A stretch of DNA of 64,000 nucleotides from Lujinxingia litoralis (lineage in GTDB: Bacteria; Myxococcota_A; Bradymonadia; Bradymonadales; Bradymonadaceae), in assembly GCF_003260125.1 (NCBI RefSeq), contig NZ_QHKO01000001.1, forward strand, positions 886,914 through 950,913. The letters run 5' to 3'. The notes beneath the pieces are model-generated. The model was not told where the DNA came from. It worked only from the letters and a program-made list of their open reading frames with translations, and ran no database searches. The stretch's first letter is position 1. The number at the start of each line of letters is the position of its first letter. Positions 47,592 through 56,743 of this stretch are shown one piece after another. Both the position numbers and the translations under genes were made by a program.

Positions 47592-48980
47592 ATGAGCAAA
47601 CACATCGCCATTCTGGGGGCGGGCATCTCCGGACTCTCCATCGCCTACGCGCTGGAGAAAGCCGGACTGCGCGTCACCCTCTTTGAGGCCCGCGAGCACG
47701 TGGGCGGCCCGCTGCGCTCCAGCGAGCGCGAGGGCTTTGTGGTGGAGCATGGCCCCCACACCCTGCTGCAGCGCAGCGCCGGGGTGGCCGCGCTCCTAAG
47801 CGAGCTGGGACTCGACGACCAGATCGTCGACGCCTTCGAGAGCGCCTCCCGGCGCTACGTGGTGCGCTACGGTCGCGCGCTCGCGCTACCCTCCTCGCCG
47901 GCCGAGTTCTTAAAAAGCGAGCTCCTCTCGCCAGCGGCCAAGCTCCGCCTGCTGGGCGAGCCCTTTGTCTCCCGCTTCGACCGCCCCCATATCGACGAGA
48001 CCCTGGCCGGCTTTGTCCGCCGCCGCCTGGGCCCGGAGGCCCTCGATTACCTCCTCGATCCCTTCGTCGGGGGCACCTACGCCGGCGACCCGCACCAGAT
48101 GTCGGCGCGCCACACCTTCCCGGTGCTTAAAGAACTCGAAGACGAAGCCGGCTCCCTGCTCCTCGGAGGGGTGCGCCGCCAGCTGCGCACCACACGCTCC
48201 GAGACACCCCGGGCGCCCAAACGCCTGCTCTCGTTTTCAGGCGGCCTGCAAACCCTGACCGACGCGCTGGCCGCGGCCCTTGAGGGCCCGATCCACCTGG
48301 GGCACCCGGTGACCGGCCTGCGCCGCACCGCCGCCGGCTGGCAGGTCCTCTCCGACACCAGCTCCGGTCCGGCCGACGCCGCCTTCGACGCCCTCGTCTC
48401 CACCCTGCCCCCCTACGCGCTGGCCGATCTACGCTGGGAGCACGCCTCGCCGCCGCCGGCCCCCCTGCAGCGCGTGGTCGATGTCCCCTTTGCGCCCATC
48501 ACGCTGGTGGCCACCGGCTTTAAGCGCCCGGACGTCGCCCATCCCCTGGACGGCTTCGGCGTCTTGAACCCCCGCGTGGAGGAGCTCCACACCCTGGGCA
48601 CCCTCTTCACCTCCTCGATGTTTCCGCAACGCGCCCCCCGGGGCTCGGTCAACCTGACCACCTTCGTGGGCGGCGCGCGCCAGCCGGCGCTGGCCCGGCT
48701 CGACGACCAGGCGGTGGTGGAGCTTGTGAAGCTCGACCTGCGCCGTATCCTGGGCGTGCGCGCCGAGCCGCACTTTGTGCACATCTCCCGCTGGGAGAAG
48801 GCCATCCCGCAGTTCGAGGTCGGCCACCAGCTGGTGCTCAACGCCTACGACACCCTCGAAGACGCCCTGCCCGGCCTCTTCTTTGCCGGCAACACCCGCG
48901 ACACCGTCGCCCTGCCCGCCCTCCTGGACGCCCGCGAGCACCACGCCCGCCGCGTCACCGACTTTCTCAACCTCACTTAA
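47592..48980 (+). CDS. hemG: Protoporphyrinogen oxidase (FAD type)
   Basis: Oxygen-dependent oxidation of protoporphyrinogen (or coproporphyrinogen) to the porphyrin; 462 residues, also called HemY/PpoX. The FAD loop [27 protein letters not shown] is at residues 7-33. [12 protein letters not shown] and [12 protein letters not shown] follow, and the C-terminal FAD contact is [18 protein letters not shown]. It is related to the oxygen-dependent enzyme rather than E. coli HemG, so hemY is an equally good name. It sits between hemE and hemB with short gaps (15 and 14 bases). Confidence 0.92.
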   Translation: MSKHIAILGAGISGLSIAYALEKAGLRVTLFEAREHVGGPLRSSEREGFVVEHGPHTLLQRSAGVAALLSELGLDDQIVDAFESASRRYVVRYGRALALPSSPAEFLKSELLSPAAKLRLLGEPFVSRFDRPHIDETLAGFVRRRLGPEALDYLLDPFVGGTYAGDPHQMSARHTFPVLKELEDEAGSLLLGGVRRQLRTTRSETPRAPKRLLSFSGGLQTLTDALAAALEGPIHLGHPVTGLRRTAAGWQVLSDTSSGPADAAFDALVSTLPPYALADLRWEHASPPPAPLQRVVDVPFAPITLVATGFKRPDVAHPLDGFGVLNPRVEELHTLGTLFTSSMFPQRAPRGSVNLTTFVGGARQPALARLDDQAVVELVKLDLRRILGVRAEPHFVHISRWEKAIPQFEVGHQLVLNAYDTLEDALPGLFFAGNTRDTVALPALLDAREHHARRVTDFLNLT

Positions 48981-48994
48981 AGCCCCCGGTAGCC

Positions 48995-49978
48995 ATGACT
49001 TCGTTTGAGATGCCCCGTCGCCCGCGCCGCCTTCGCGCCAACGGACACATCCGCGACCTGGTCCGCGAGACGCACCTGCGCCGCGACGACCTGATCATGC
49101 CGGTCTTTATCTCGCACGGCACCAACATCCACCGCGAGATCCCCTCAATGCCCGGCATCTTTCAACACTCCCTCGACACCCTGGACCGCGAGCTCGATGC
49201 CATCTGCCAGGCCGGGCTCTCCCGGGTGATCCTCTTTGGCATCCCCCAGGCCAAGGACGCCGTGGGCTCCGATGCCTTCGATGACCAGGGCGGCATCATC
49301 CAGCGCGCGGTGCGCCACATCAAAACGCACTACCCCCAGCTCTACGTGATCACCGACGTGTGCTTCTGCGAGTACACCGACCACGGCCACTGCGGGGTGC
49401 TCTCCGAGGAGGGCCGCCTGCTCAACGACCCGACCCTGGCCAACCTCCAGCGCCAGACCCTCTCCCACGCCCGCGCCGGTGCCGATATGCTGGCCCCCTC
49501 GGGCATGATCGACGGGATGATCGGCGCCATGCGCCAGGCCCTCGACGCCGGCGGGCACCACGACCTGCCCCTGATGAGCTACGCCGTGAAGTACGCCTCG
49601 GCCTTCTACGGTCCCTTCCGCGACGCGGTCGACTCCGCGCCCCAGTCCGGCGACCGCCGCGCCTATCAGATGGACCCGGCCAACGCCCGCGAAGCCCTGA
49701 TCGAGGCGGCCCTCGACGTCGAAGAAGGCGCCGACATCCTGATGGTCAAACCGGCCCTTGCTTACCTGGACATCGTGGCCAGTATCCGCGCCAATTTCGA
49801 CCTGCCGGTGGCCGCCTACAACGTCAGTGGCGAGTACTCCATGGTCAAAGCCGCCGCCGCCCGCGGCTGGGTCGATGAGCGCGCCCTGGCCACCGAGAAG
49901 CTCCTGTCCATGAAGCGCGCCGGCGCCGACATCATCATCACCTACTTCGCCCGCGACCTGGCCGGCGAGCTCCCCTGA
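48995..49978 (+). CDS. hemB: 5-Aminolevulinate dehydratase (porphobilinogen synthase)
   Basis: Condenses two aminolevulinate molecules to porphobilinogen. 327 residues. The three zinc-type cysteines C123, C125 and C133 ([12 protein letters not shown]) are present, so it should be a zinc-dependent form. The two active-site lysine regions are [15 protein letters not shown] and [11 protein letters not shown]. It is tightly placed after the oxidase gene, and hemH follows 28 bases later. Confidence 0.97.
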   Translation: MTSFEMPRRPRRLRANGHIRDLVRETHLRRDDLIMPVFISHGTNIHREIPSMPGIFQHSLDTLDRELDAICQAGLSRVILFGIPQAKDAVGSDAFDDQGGIIQRAVRHIKTHYPQLYVITDVCFCEYTDHGHCGVLSEEGRLLNDPTLANLQRQTLSHARAGADMLAPSGMIDGMIGAMRQALDAGGHHDLPLMSYAVKYASAFYGPFRDAVDSAPQSGDRRAYQMDPANAREALIEAALDVEEGADILMVKPALAYLDIVASIRANFDLPVAAYNVSGEYSMVKAAAARGWVDERALATEKLLSMKRAGADIIITYFARDLAGELP

Positions 49979-50006
49979 TAACCCTCCTACTTTCAGGCCT
50001 GCAGTC

Positions 50007-51035
50007 ATGAGTAAAGGCGTTCTGCTAGTCAATCTGGGCTCCCCGGACTCCACCGAAACCGCCGACGTGCGGCGCTACCTGCGCGAGTTCCTAAGCGATC
50101 CCCGGGTGCTCGACATCAACCCGATCCAGCGCAGCGCGCTGGTCAACCTGATCATCGCCCCGACCCGCGCGCCCAAGTCCGCCGAAGCCTACAAAGAGGT
50201 GTGGACCGCCGAGGGCTCCCCGCTGATCACCATCACCTACCGGGTGCGGGAGCTGCTGCGCGAGCGCCTGGAGATCCCGGTGGAAGTGGGCATGCGCTAC
50301 GGCAACCCCTCCACCGAATCGGGCATCCGCGCGCTGCTGGCCCGCGGGGTCAAAGAGATCTTTTTGATCCCGCTCTACCCGCACTACGCCATGTCCAGCT
50401 ACGAGACGGCGGTGGCCAAGGTCCAGGACACCCTGGACCGCATCGCCCCGGACATTCGCCTGGTGGTGCAGCCCCCCTTCTACAACGACCCGCAGTACAT
50501 CGACGCGGTGCTCGAGCGCGCCAACGACGCACTGGCCACCGACCCCGACCACGTGCTCTTTAGCTTCCACGGCATCCCCGAGCGCCAGGTCAAGGCCACC
50601 GACCCCTCCGGCTGCTACTGCCTGCGCATGGAAAAGTGCTGTGAGACCCGCCACCCGGCCCACAGCTTCTGCTACCGGCACCAGTGCTTCACCACCGCCC
50701 GGATGCTCGCCGAAAAGGCCGGACTCCCCCGCGAGAAGTGGTCGGTTTCCTTCCAATCGCGCCTGGGCCGGGACCCCTGGCTCAAGCCCTACACCGACTT
50801 CGTGCTCGAAGAGCTCCCCACCCAGGGCGTGAAGCGCATGGTGATCTTCTCGCCAGCCTTTGTCGCCGACTGCCTGGAGACGATCGAAGAGCTGGGCATG
50901 GAGGGCAAAGAAGAGTTCTTGAAGGCCGGCGGCAAAGAATACCACCTGGTCCCCTGCCTCAATGACGCCACGCCCTGGATCGACCTTCTGGAGCGCTTCG
51001 TCACCGACTACCTCGACGGGCAGCTCAGCGTGTAA
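50007..51035 (+). CDS. hemH: Ferrochelatase with internal cysteine cluster
   Basis: Inserts Fe(II) into the porphyrin at the end of heme synthesis. 342 residues. VLLVNLGSPDS is at the start, FSFHGIPER holds the active-site histidine, and the C-terminal half contains the acidic FSPAFVADCLETIEELG stretch. Residues 203-227 carry C203, C205, C211, C212, C222 and C227, an internal segment like that of the class of bacterial ferrochelatases with a [2Fe-2S] cluster ligated within one loop. Cluster binding is inference. Confidence 0.96.
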   Translation: MSKGVLLVNLGSPDSTETADVRRYLREFLSDPRVLDINPIQRSALVNLIIAPTRAPKSAEAYKEVWTAEGSPLITITYRVRELLRERLEIPVEVGMRYGNPSTESGIRALLARGVKEIFLIPLYPHYAMSSYETAVAKVQDTLDRIAPDIRLVVQPPFYNDPQYIDAVLERANDALATDPDHVLFSFHGIPERQVKATDPSGCYCLRMEKCCETRHPAHSFCYRHQCFTTARMLAEKAGLPREKWSVSFQSRLGRDPWLKPYTDFVLEELPTQGVKRMVIFSPAFVADCLETIEELGMEGKEEFLKAGGKEYHLVPCLNDATPWIDLLERFVTDYLDGQLSV

Positions 51036-51082
51036 GCGACTGAGCCCCGGGCCCCATCCACCTCACTCCCAGGAACCTCGAT

Positions 51083-52369
51083 ATGCTCGAAAAAAGCCAA
51101 CAGCTTCTACAGCGTGCCTCCCAGTCCATGCCCGGCGGGGTCAACTCCCCGGTGCGGGCGTTCACGTCGGTCGGCGGCACCCCGCCCTTTATCGAGCGCG
51201 CCGAGGGGGTCTACCTCTACGACGCCGATGGCAACCGCTACATCGACTACGTGCTCACCTGGGGCCCGGCCATCATCGGCCACGCCCACCCCGAGGTGGT
51301 CGAGGCCTGCCAGGCGGCGATGGCCCGGGGCTCCTCCTTTGGCGCCCCCACCGAGCTGGAGATCGAGCTGGCCGAGACGATGATCGCGCGGGTGCCCGGG
51401 CTCGACGTCGTCCGCATGGTCAACAGCGGGACCGAGGCCTGCATGTCGGCCATTCGCCTGGCCCGCGGGGCCACCGGCCGCGATAAATTCATCAAGTTCG
51501 CCGGCTGCTACCACGGCCACTCCGACTCCTTTTTGATCGCCGCCGGCAGCGGCGCGCTCACCCTGGGCACCCCCAACTCCCCGGGCGTGACCGAGGGCAC
51601 GGCCCGCGACACCCTGGTGGCCCAGTTCAACGACCTGGCCTCGGTGGAGACCCTCCTCGACGGGTTCCCCGACCAGGTGGCCGCCATCATCCTGGAGCCC
51701 ATCTGCGGCAACACCGGCTGCATCCCCCCCGACCCGGGCTTTCTCCAAGGGCTGCGCGCCCTCTGCGATAAGCACGGCACCGTCCTCATCATCGACGAGG
51801 TGATGACCGGCTTCCGCGTGGGCTACGGCGGCGCCGCGGCCCGCTTCGGCGTCACCGCCGACCTCTACACCTTCGGCAAGGTCGTCGGCGGCGGCTTCCC
51901 CCTGGCCGCCTACGGCGGACGCGAAGACCTGATGCGCCACATCGCCCCGGACGGCCCCGTCTACCAGGCCGGAACCCTCTCCGGAAACCCCATCGCCGTG
52001 ACCGCCGGCCTCAAGACCCTGCAGCTCCTGACCCCCGAGGTCTACGAGCAGCTCGAAGCCACCAGCGAGCGTCTGGGCACCGGCATGCAGGCCATCATCG
52101 ACAAGCACGGCTACCCGATGACCCAGACCCGCGCCGGCGCGATGTTCGGGGTCTTCTTCACCGACAAGCCCGTCCACACCCATCAGGACGTGCTCGGCTG
52201 CGACCTGGAGCGCTTCAACGCCTTCTTCCACGGCATGCTTAAGCGCGGCGTCTACCTGGCCCCCAGCCAATTTGAAGCCGGCTTCCTCTCCACCCACCAC
52301 ACCGACGCGATCATCGACGAGACCCTGGAGCACGCCGAGGCGGTGCTCGCCACGATCTTCGCCGAGTAA
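51083..52369 (+). CDS. hemL: Glutamate-1-semialdehyde 2,1-aminomutase
   Basis: PLP enzyme making 5-aminolevulinate, the second C5-route step. 428 residues. MPGGVNSPVRAFTSVGGTP is at the N-terminus, MVNSGTEACMSAIRLARG contacts the phosphate, and the PLP lysine is K266 in FGKVVGGGFPLAAYGG. A ribosome site lies at AGGAACCTCG upstream. It is 47 bases after hemH and completes the cluster. Confidence 0.97.
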   Translation: MLEKSQQLLQRASQSMPGGVNSPVRAFTSVGGTPPFIERAEGVYLYDADGNRYIDYVLTWGPAIIGHAHPEVVEACQAAMARGSSFGAPTELEIELAETMIARVPGLDVVRMVNSGTEACMSAIRLARGATGRDKFIKFAGCYHGHSDSFLIAAGSGALTLGTPNSPGVTEGTARDTLVAQFNDLASVETLLDGFPDQVAAIILEPICGNTGCIPPDPGFLQGLRALCDKHGTVLIIDEVMTGFRVGYGGAAARFGVTADLYTFGKVVGGGFPLAAYGGREDLMRHIAPDGPVYQAGTLSGNPIAVTAGLKTLQLLTPEVYEQLEATSERLGTGMQAIIDKHGYPMTQTRAGAMFGVFFTDKPVHTHQDVLGCDLERFNAFFHGMLKRGVYLAPSQFEAGFLSTHHTDAIIDETLEHAEAVLATIFAE

Positions 52370-52397
52370 ACACGCGCCGGCCGGCCCCGGAGCCCCG

Positions 52398-52724
52398 ATG
52401 AGCCCCACGCCCCCCGAGTTCTCGCATGAACGCCACGGCCCGCGCGGGGTGATCTTTCTGGAGCGTCGGGGCCAACGCCTGGCCCGGGTGGAGTACATCC
52501 ACCGGGCCGGCGAGGCCCGGCTGCGGATCACCCACACCGAGGTCGACCAGTCCTTGCGGGGCCAGGGCATGGCGCGCAAGCTCCTCGAAGCGCTCGGCGC
52601 CCTGGCCCGCGAGCAGGGGCTCACGCTGGTGCCGGTCTGCCCGGCGGCCCGGGCCATTTTGCGCAAGACCCCGGAGCTGCACGACGTGCTGGATGCGTCC
52701 TTCCTCCCGGACGCCGAGCCCTAA
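52398..52724 (+). CDS. Small GNAT-type acetyltransferase (YjdJ-like)
   Basis: 108 residues. The compact acetyltransferase core is seen in RITHTEVDQSLRGQGMARKLLEALGALAREQGLTLVPVCPAARAIL, which matches the minimal GNAT group of YjdJ/GTLF3B-like proteins. The function is unknown in general. It starts 28 bases after hemL and overlaps the convergent pcm gene by 4 bases. Confidence 0.8.
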   Translation: MSPTPPEFSHERHGPRGVIFLERRGQRLARVEYIHRAGEARLRITHTEVDQSLRGQGMARKLLEALGALAREQGLTLVPVCPAARAILRKTPELHDVLDASFLPDAEP

Positions 52725-53413
52725 AACCAGGGCTCCCGGCGGCCCGAATCGGTCTCAAAGCCTTCCTCGCCAATCAGGGGCACAAAGCGCACCTCCCCGA
52801 ACTCCTCGCGGCGGTAGCGACGCTCCGAGGTCCGGGTGATGCGCACCAGGGTCTGGGGCTGCCCCTCGGGCCCCACCGGCATGACCAGGCGCCCGCCCAC
52901 CCGCAGCTGCTCCAGCAGTGGCGAGGGCACCGCCGGGCCCCCGGCGGTGACCAGCACCGCGTCAAAGGGCGCCACCCCGGCCCACCCGGTGGAGCCATCG
53001 CCACTGCGCACCGCGACGTTATCCACGCCCAGCTCCGCCAGGGTGTCGCGGGCCTCTTCGGCCACCGCGTCGATTCGCTCAATGGTAAAGACCTCGGCCA
53101 CCAGCCTGGCGAGCACCGCGGCCTGGTAGCCCGAGCCGGTGCCCACCTCCAGCACCCGGTCCTCGTGATGGGGCCGCAAGAGCACCGTCATCCAGGCCAC
53201 CACGTAGGGCTGAGAGATGGTCTGCCCATGGCCGATCGGCAGCGCCGTATCGGCGTAGGCCCGGTCCCGGTATCGCCGGGACACAAAACGCTCCCGGGGC
53301 ACCTGCCTCATGGCCTCGAGCACCGCCTCGTGCTCAATGCCCCGCGCAAAGAGCTGGTCGATGACCATCTGCTTACGCGCTCGCTCATAGCGCTCCTCTC
53401 GGGGGTCTGACAT
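52721..53413 (-). CDS. pcm: Protein-L-isoaspartate O-methyltransferase
   Basis: SAM-dependent repair of isoaspartyl residues in damaged proteins. 230 residues from the ATG at 53413; an in-frame extension to 53623 has no family likeness. Blocks are VPRERFVSRRYRDRAYADTALPIGHGQTISQPYVVAWM and the SAM motif LEVGTGSGYQAAVLA, with VTAGGPAVPSPLLEQL later. It converges on the heme cluster. Confidence 0.93.
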   Translation of the reverse strand: MSDPREERYERARKQMVIDQLFARGIEHEAVLEAMRQVPRERFVSRRYRDRAYADTALPIGHGQTISQPYVVAWMTVLLRPHHEDRVLEVGTGSGYQAAVLARLVAEVFTIERIDAVAEEARDTLAELGVDNVAVRSGDGSTGWAGVAPFDAVLVTAGGPAVPSPLLEQLRVGGRLVMPVGPEGQPQTLVRITRTSERRYRREEFGEVRFVPLIGEEGFETDSGRREPWF

Positions 53414-53860
53414 CACCGCTCCGCCGCTCAAGAGACCTCGTCGCCTGCTTGAGCCCAAAGCTGCACACCTTCCAACGAGCTCCAAACCCGGCCGCCCCCG
53501 CTCCCGGCCGACCCGGCATCCCCTCGGTTCTCTAAAAGTGCGACATTTTGGCACAGGACATCGCCTTCCCCCCCCACCTTCAGCGTGACGGATGGGTGCC
53601 GCGGCGCTCGGAAGAGCCGCCACACCCCGACTGACGGGCGACTATCCCGGATATCCAAGAGCGCCTGGTGGCTTGATTGTCAGGGGGGCAAAATACCACA
53701 CGCTTCGACGAGGGGGAGGCAGCGACTTGCCCCTTGTCTTCCTTTCCACGCGCGCACTACGCTCATCTCCCATCGAAGAATATCCCCGGCGTCAGCACCG
53801 ACGCCTGCCCCCCTGACCTGCTCCCGTTTCGGCGAGTTCGTGAGCGTAGGAGAGAACGTT
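53414..53860. other. Intergenic region with a transposon-end-like sequence
   Basis: 447 bases between divergent genes. No gene is supported. At 53666-53690, TGGTGGCTTGATT, four bases, then GGGGGGCA matches the end of the decayed IS3-like element at 55416-55440 (20 of 25 bases), suggesting a second remnant end. A GTAGGAGAGAA ribosome site precedes the ATG at 53861. Confidence 0.5.
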
Positions 53861-55039
53861 ATGAAGACGAAGGTGTTCGCGGCCGCCGCGCTGCTCCTCC
53901 TCCCGGCTGCAGCCCGAGCCGAAACCACCCTGGTCAACCCCGACTGGGAGTTTTACGACGACTTCGAGAGCCCCTTTGCGGAGGGTTTCTGGGCGTCGAG
54001 CGGGGCCGGAACCACCTACGGTGCCGCCTGCCCGGGCTCGGACACCTTCGGCAACACCCTGGTCTTCGACTACCACCCCGACGATCCCGAGCCGGGCCAC
54101 GGCTGGGCCGAGCGACGCTTCGCGCTGCCCATCGACGCCGTGCAGCTGGAGATCTCCTACAAGCTCTTCGTGCCCGCGAACTACGTGCACACCTCCGGGA
54201 ACCACAAAAACTTCGTTTTGTGGTCAGGAGACTACGGCAAGGTCAACGCTAACATCTCCGTCTCCAGCGAAAGCTGGCCGGCCGAAGGCGGCGCCTCCCC
54301 CTCGGTCTACATCGGCGTAGACGGCGCCAACTACGGCCACGCCATGAACGAGGGCACCATGCCCCTCTTGCTCGAAGACGGCCTGGGCGACTGGATCGAC
54401 ATCCACATCTTCCTGGATCTGGCCCGCGAAGAGGGCGACTTCGGAGTTTTTGAGATCTTCAAGGATGGTCAGCGCATCACCGGCAACCTCGATGAAGAGG
54501 TCGTCTCCTACGCCGACGTTCCCCTGGACGAACAAATCTCCTTTGCGGAACGCGGCAATTTTATGGATCAGGGCTACCTGCTCGGCTGGGCCAACGGCGG
54601 TTTTGCCGAAGATACGACCTTCTGCGTCGCGGATTTTCGGATTCGCGCCAACAGCACTCACGGCGACTTCGGCGACGCCGCGGATCTGGAGTGCACCCGC
54701 GATGCGGACTGCCCGGGAGACGCCGTCTGCGAGAGCAGCGTGCTTGAGGGGAACGAGCGCGTAACGACAGCCTGCAGCGAGACGGGCGACACGCCCGACG
54801 CAGGAAGCCCGGATGTTGGGACACCGGATGCAGGCTCGCCGGACGTCGGCGCTCCGGATGTCAGCAGCCCCGACACTGGCGAGGGTAACGATGCAGGAGA
54901 CAACGATGCGGGTGCCAGCCCATCGAACGACGGAGACACGGGCGGATGCGCCAGCGTGCCGGCCGGGCACCCCGGTGGGTCGCTGGCCGCGATATTGTTG
55001 GTGATGTTGGGAGTGTTTCGTATGCGGCGGAAGCACTGA
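53861..55039 (+). CDS. Secreted surface protein with C-terminal sorting-type tail
   Basis: 392 residues. The signal peptide is MKTKVFAAAALLLLPAAARA. The globular part (to about residue 290) contains TLVFDYHPDDPEPGHGWAERRF, NHKNFVLWSGDY and DWIDIHIFLDLAREEGDFGVFEIFKDG, which read like a lectin/laminin-G-like or polysaccharide-binding beta-sandwich. This is followed by a Cys-rich CTRDADCPGDAVCES motif. Then come repeats of the type DAGSPDVG(T/A)PD. The tail is GGCASVPAGHPGGSLAAILLVMLGVFRMRRKH: a Gly-Gly-Cys, a membrane helix and basic residues, like MYXO-CTERM-type sorting signals. Substrate unknown. Confidence 0.85.
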   Translation: MKTKVFAAAALLLLPAAARAETTLVNPDWEFYDDFESPFAEGFWASSGAGTTYGAACPGSDTFGNTLVFDYHPDDPEPGHGWAERRFALPIDAVQLEISYKLFVPANYVHTSGNHKNFVLWSGDYGKVNANISVSSESWPAEGGASPSVYIGVDGANYGHAMNEGTMPLLLEDGLGDWIDIHIFLDLAREEGDFGVFEIFKDGQRITGNLDEEVVSYADVPLDEQISFAERGNFMDQGYLLGWANGGFAEDTTFCVADFRIRANSTHGDFGDAADLECTRDADCPGDAVCESSVLEGNERVTTACSETGDTPDAGSPDVGTPDAGSPDVGAPDVSSPDTGEGNDAGDNDAGASPSNDGDTGGCASVPAGHPGGSLAAILLVMLGVFRMRRKH

Positions 55040-55071
55040 AGGCGGAAGCACTGAAGGCGGAAGCACTGAAG
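55027..55071. repeat. Three 15-bp tandem repeats at the gene end
   Basis: GCGGAAGCACTGAAG occurs three times in a row (55027-55041, 55042-55056, 55057-55071). The stop codon of the upstream gene is inside the first copy. It lies just before the transposase remnant. Confidence 0.9.
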
Positions 55072-55093
55072 ATGCGCCTTCGCGGGGACAACG

Positions 55094-55426
55094 AAAAGTC
55101 TGCGCTAATGATGAGTCGCGGCAGGTACTGCGCAGTGACAATTGCACGGCCTTCACGTCGAAGGCACTCACCGGGCGTTCCAACCAGTACGGCCTGACCC
55201 CGAAGCGTAACTCACCCTGGACGCCGCAGCGGAGCGGGCTGATGGAGCGCGTCTTCCGCTCTCTGAAGGAAGGGGCCTCTGGATGACCAACTTCAAGACC
55301 TTTGCACAGGCGCGAGAGGCGATTGAGACCTGGGTCGAGTTCTACAACACCGAGCGGCCCCACCAGGCGCTCGGGTACAAATCACCTGCTGAGTATGGTG
55401 CTCAGTTTGGCGATTTGGTGGTTTGA
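55094..55426 (+). pseudogene. IS3-family transposase C-terminal remnant, frameshifted
   Basis: One frame reads LRSDNCTAFTS (second catalytic Asp at codon 55137) and then LMERVFRSLKE (catalytic Glu at codon 55245), which leaves 35 residues between them, the DDE spacing of IS3-type transposases. A frameshift between about 55265 and 55283 moves the end into another frame, where MTNFKTFAQAREAIETWVEFYNTERPHQALGYKSPAEY ends at 55426. No N-terminal catalytic Asp and no orfA are present, so it is a decayed fragment. TTGATTTATGGGGGGGCA just after the stop is a likely right terminal repeat. Confidence 0.85.
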
Positions 55427-55819
55427 TTTATGGGGGGGCACTGCACCAGGATGATATTGAGACGCTCCGGCGTAAACCATCTACCGACGGGGGCCACACC
55501 CACGTCAAAACATGTCAAAATCAGAAGCGATTCGATTGCGAGTACGTCCGCCACGCCGATAAGTTGCAATGGCGCGTTATGAAAAACTCAGTGCGTTGCC
55601 CTTGCCTATACGATATCTCCAACGTGGAAGTTGATTTTATGCGAGTGGTTCACGTTATTAAACGCGAGTCAAATAACAAACAGACGACGTAATATAGAAA
55701 AACTTCGCCGCTTACCCGATTACGGAGTCAACTCACCCTAGCAAACATTCAAAACACATACACTTATTCACACGGCAATTATTTACCAGAAGCTGCACAA
55801 CCCCACATGCCTAATGAAT
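55427..55819. other. AT-richer spacer with no supported gene
   Basis: About 390 bases between the transposase remnant and the immunity-like gene. An 89-codon frame from 55423 lacks a ribosome site and has no family likeness, so I do not call it. Base composition changes here from the GC-rich chromosome to AT-rich DNA, marking an edge of the acquired region. Confidence 0.5.
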
Positions 55820-56743
55820 TCATTCATATGACCTCATTTCTATAACTCCTCGATAGTCGGCGATATATCTAGAAGGCGCCACCAGACTCTTTGTAAGGTC
55901 TTTACAAGACCTTGACTCATGACTCCAATAAACACTCTGTTCCATTCCCTGCGGTAGTTGGTCATACTCATCTACGCTTAAAGAACCCACCTCAAATATT
56001 CCGTAATTGAGACGCATACTATCAAATGAATTGAGCTCACCATGTCCATCTATCAAATCGCCAAACAACCTTTGATCGATGCGAAGTGTATTTGCAACCT
56101 CCTTCATTAATTGCCCATCTTTTTTCAAGCCATTATGATAATCAACAAAAAGAACTCCAAACTTACCATTCAAAGGCAATGGTTGTCGAAGGACTAGCGC
56201 GTCTGTTGTTTCCTTTGTGCCTTTTCCTGAGTAGTATTCACGCACAACCATTTCATCTTGGTCAAACTCGCGATATTCAAATAACCCATATGCACTTAAA
56301 GTCCATTCCAACTCGTCCATAGCAAACTCAACGAAATAGGGAAAGTTAAAATTAAAACCATCATATATACTCAAAAATGAAGATTTATAAAAAACCTCAA
56401 CCGAAAATTCACCAGAAGGCAAGTAATCAAAACCAACAACTAGCTCATTCGTGTTCTCACCAACCGTTAACGCACTCTTTTCTACAACCCAATATACAGG
56501 CTCATCCTTTACATACAAACCTATCAATGAATATTCATCTGGAAGCTGTATAACATGGCAACCAATTGGATACACCTTCCAATCCTCATGAGCCAAGCCA
56601 CGATTAACTTTAGAGAGGCCAAACAAACTACCAACTGGCCGAGCTAAAAAATCACACATTAACAAAACAACCACCAAACCAAAAAGACACAAAAACAACA
56701 CGCCAAACAAACCACCACCCTTAACCAACATCGCTTTTCTCAT
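55820..56743 (-). CDS. Candidate immunity protein of the RHS module
   Basis: 307 residues, clearly AT-rich in codon use (19 G/C in the 60 bases 56101-56160). The N-terminus is a hydrophobic anchor (GGGLFGVLFLCLFGLVVVLLMCDFL, residues 9-33), so it is probably an inner-membrane protein with a periplasmic or cytoplasmic domain. No confident family; a loose likeness to Tli4-type immunity proteins (LPDEYSLIGLYV and a late ESRSCKDL) is only a hint. Its start overlaps the upstream toxin-like gene's stop by 4 bases (56740-56743), the arrangement expected for an effector-immunity pair. Function is inferred from that context. Confidence 0.65.
   Translation of the reverse strand: MRKAMLVKGGGLFGVLFLCLFGLVVVLLMCDFLARPVGSLFGLSKVNRGLAHEDWKVYPIGCHVIQLPDEYSLIGLYVKDEPVYWVVEKSALTVGENTNELVVGFDYLPSGEFSVEVFYKSSFLSIYDGFNFNFPYFVEFAMDELEWTLSAYGLFEYREFDQDEMVVREYYSGKGTKETTDALVLRQPLPLNGKFGVLFVDYHNGLKKDGQLMKEVANTLRIDQRLFGDLIDGHGELNSFDSMRLNYGIFEVGSLSVDEYDQLPQGMEQSVYWSHESRSCKDLTKSLVAPSRYIADYRGVIEMRSYE

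Noticed and set aside
55027-55071. Three equal repeats considered as a CRISPR fragment
   Set aside because: The copies are directly adjacent, 15 bases long and without spacers, so they are a tandem repeat.
55423-55692. An 89-codon frame after the transposase remnant
   Set aside because: No ribosome site, no recognisable family, and it starts inside the transposon end.
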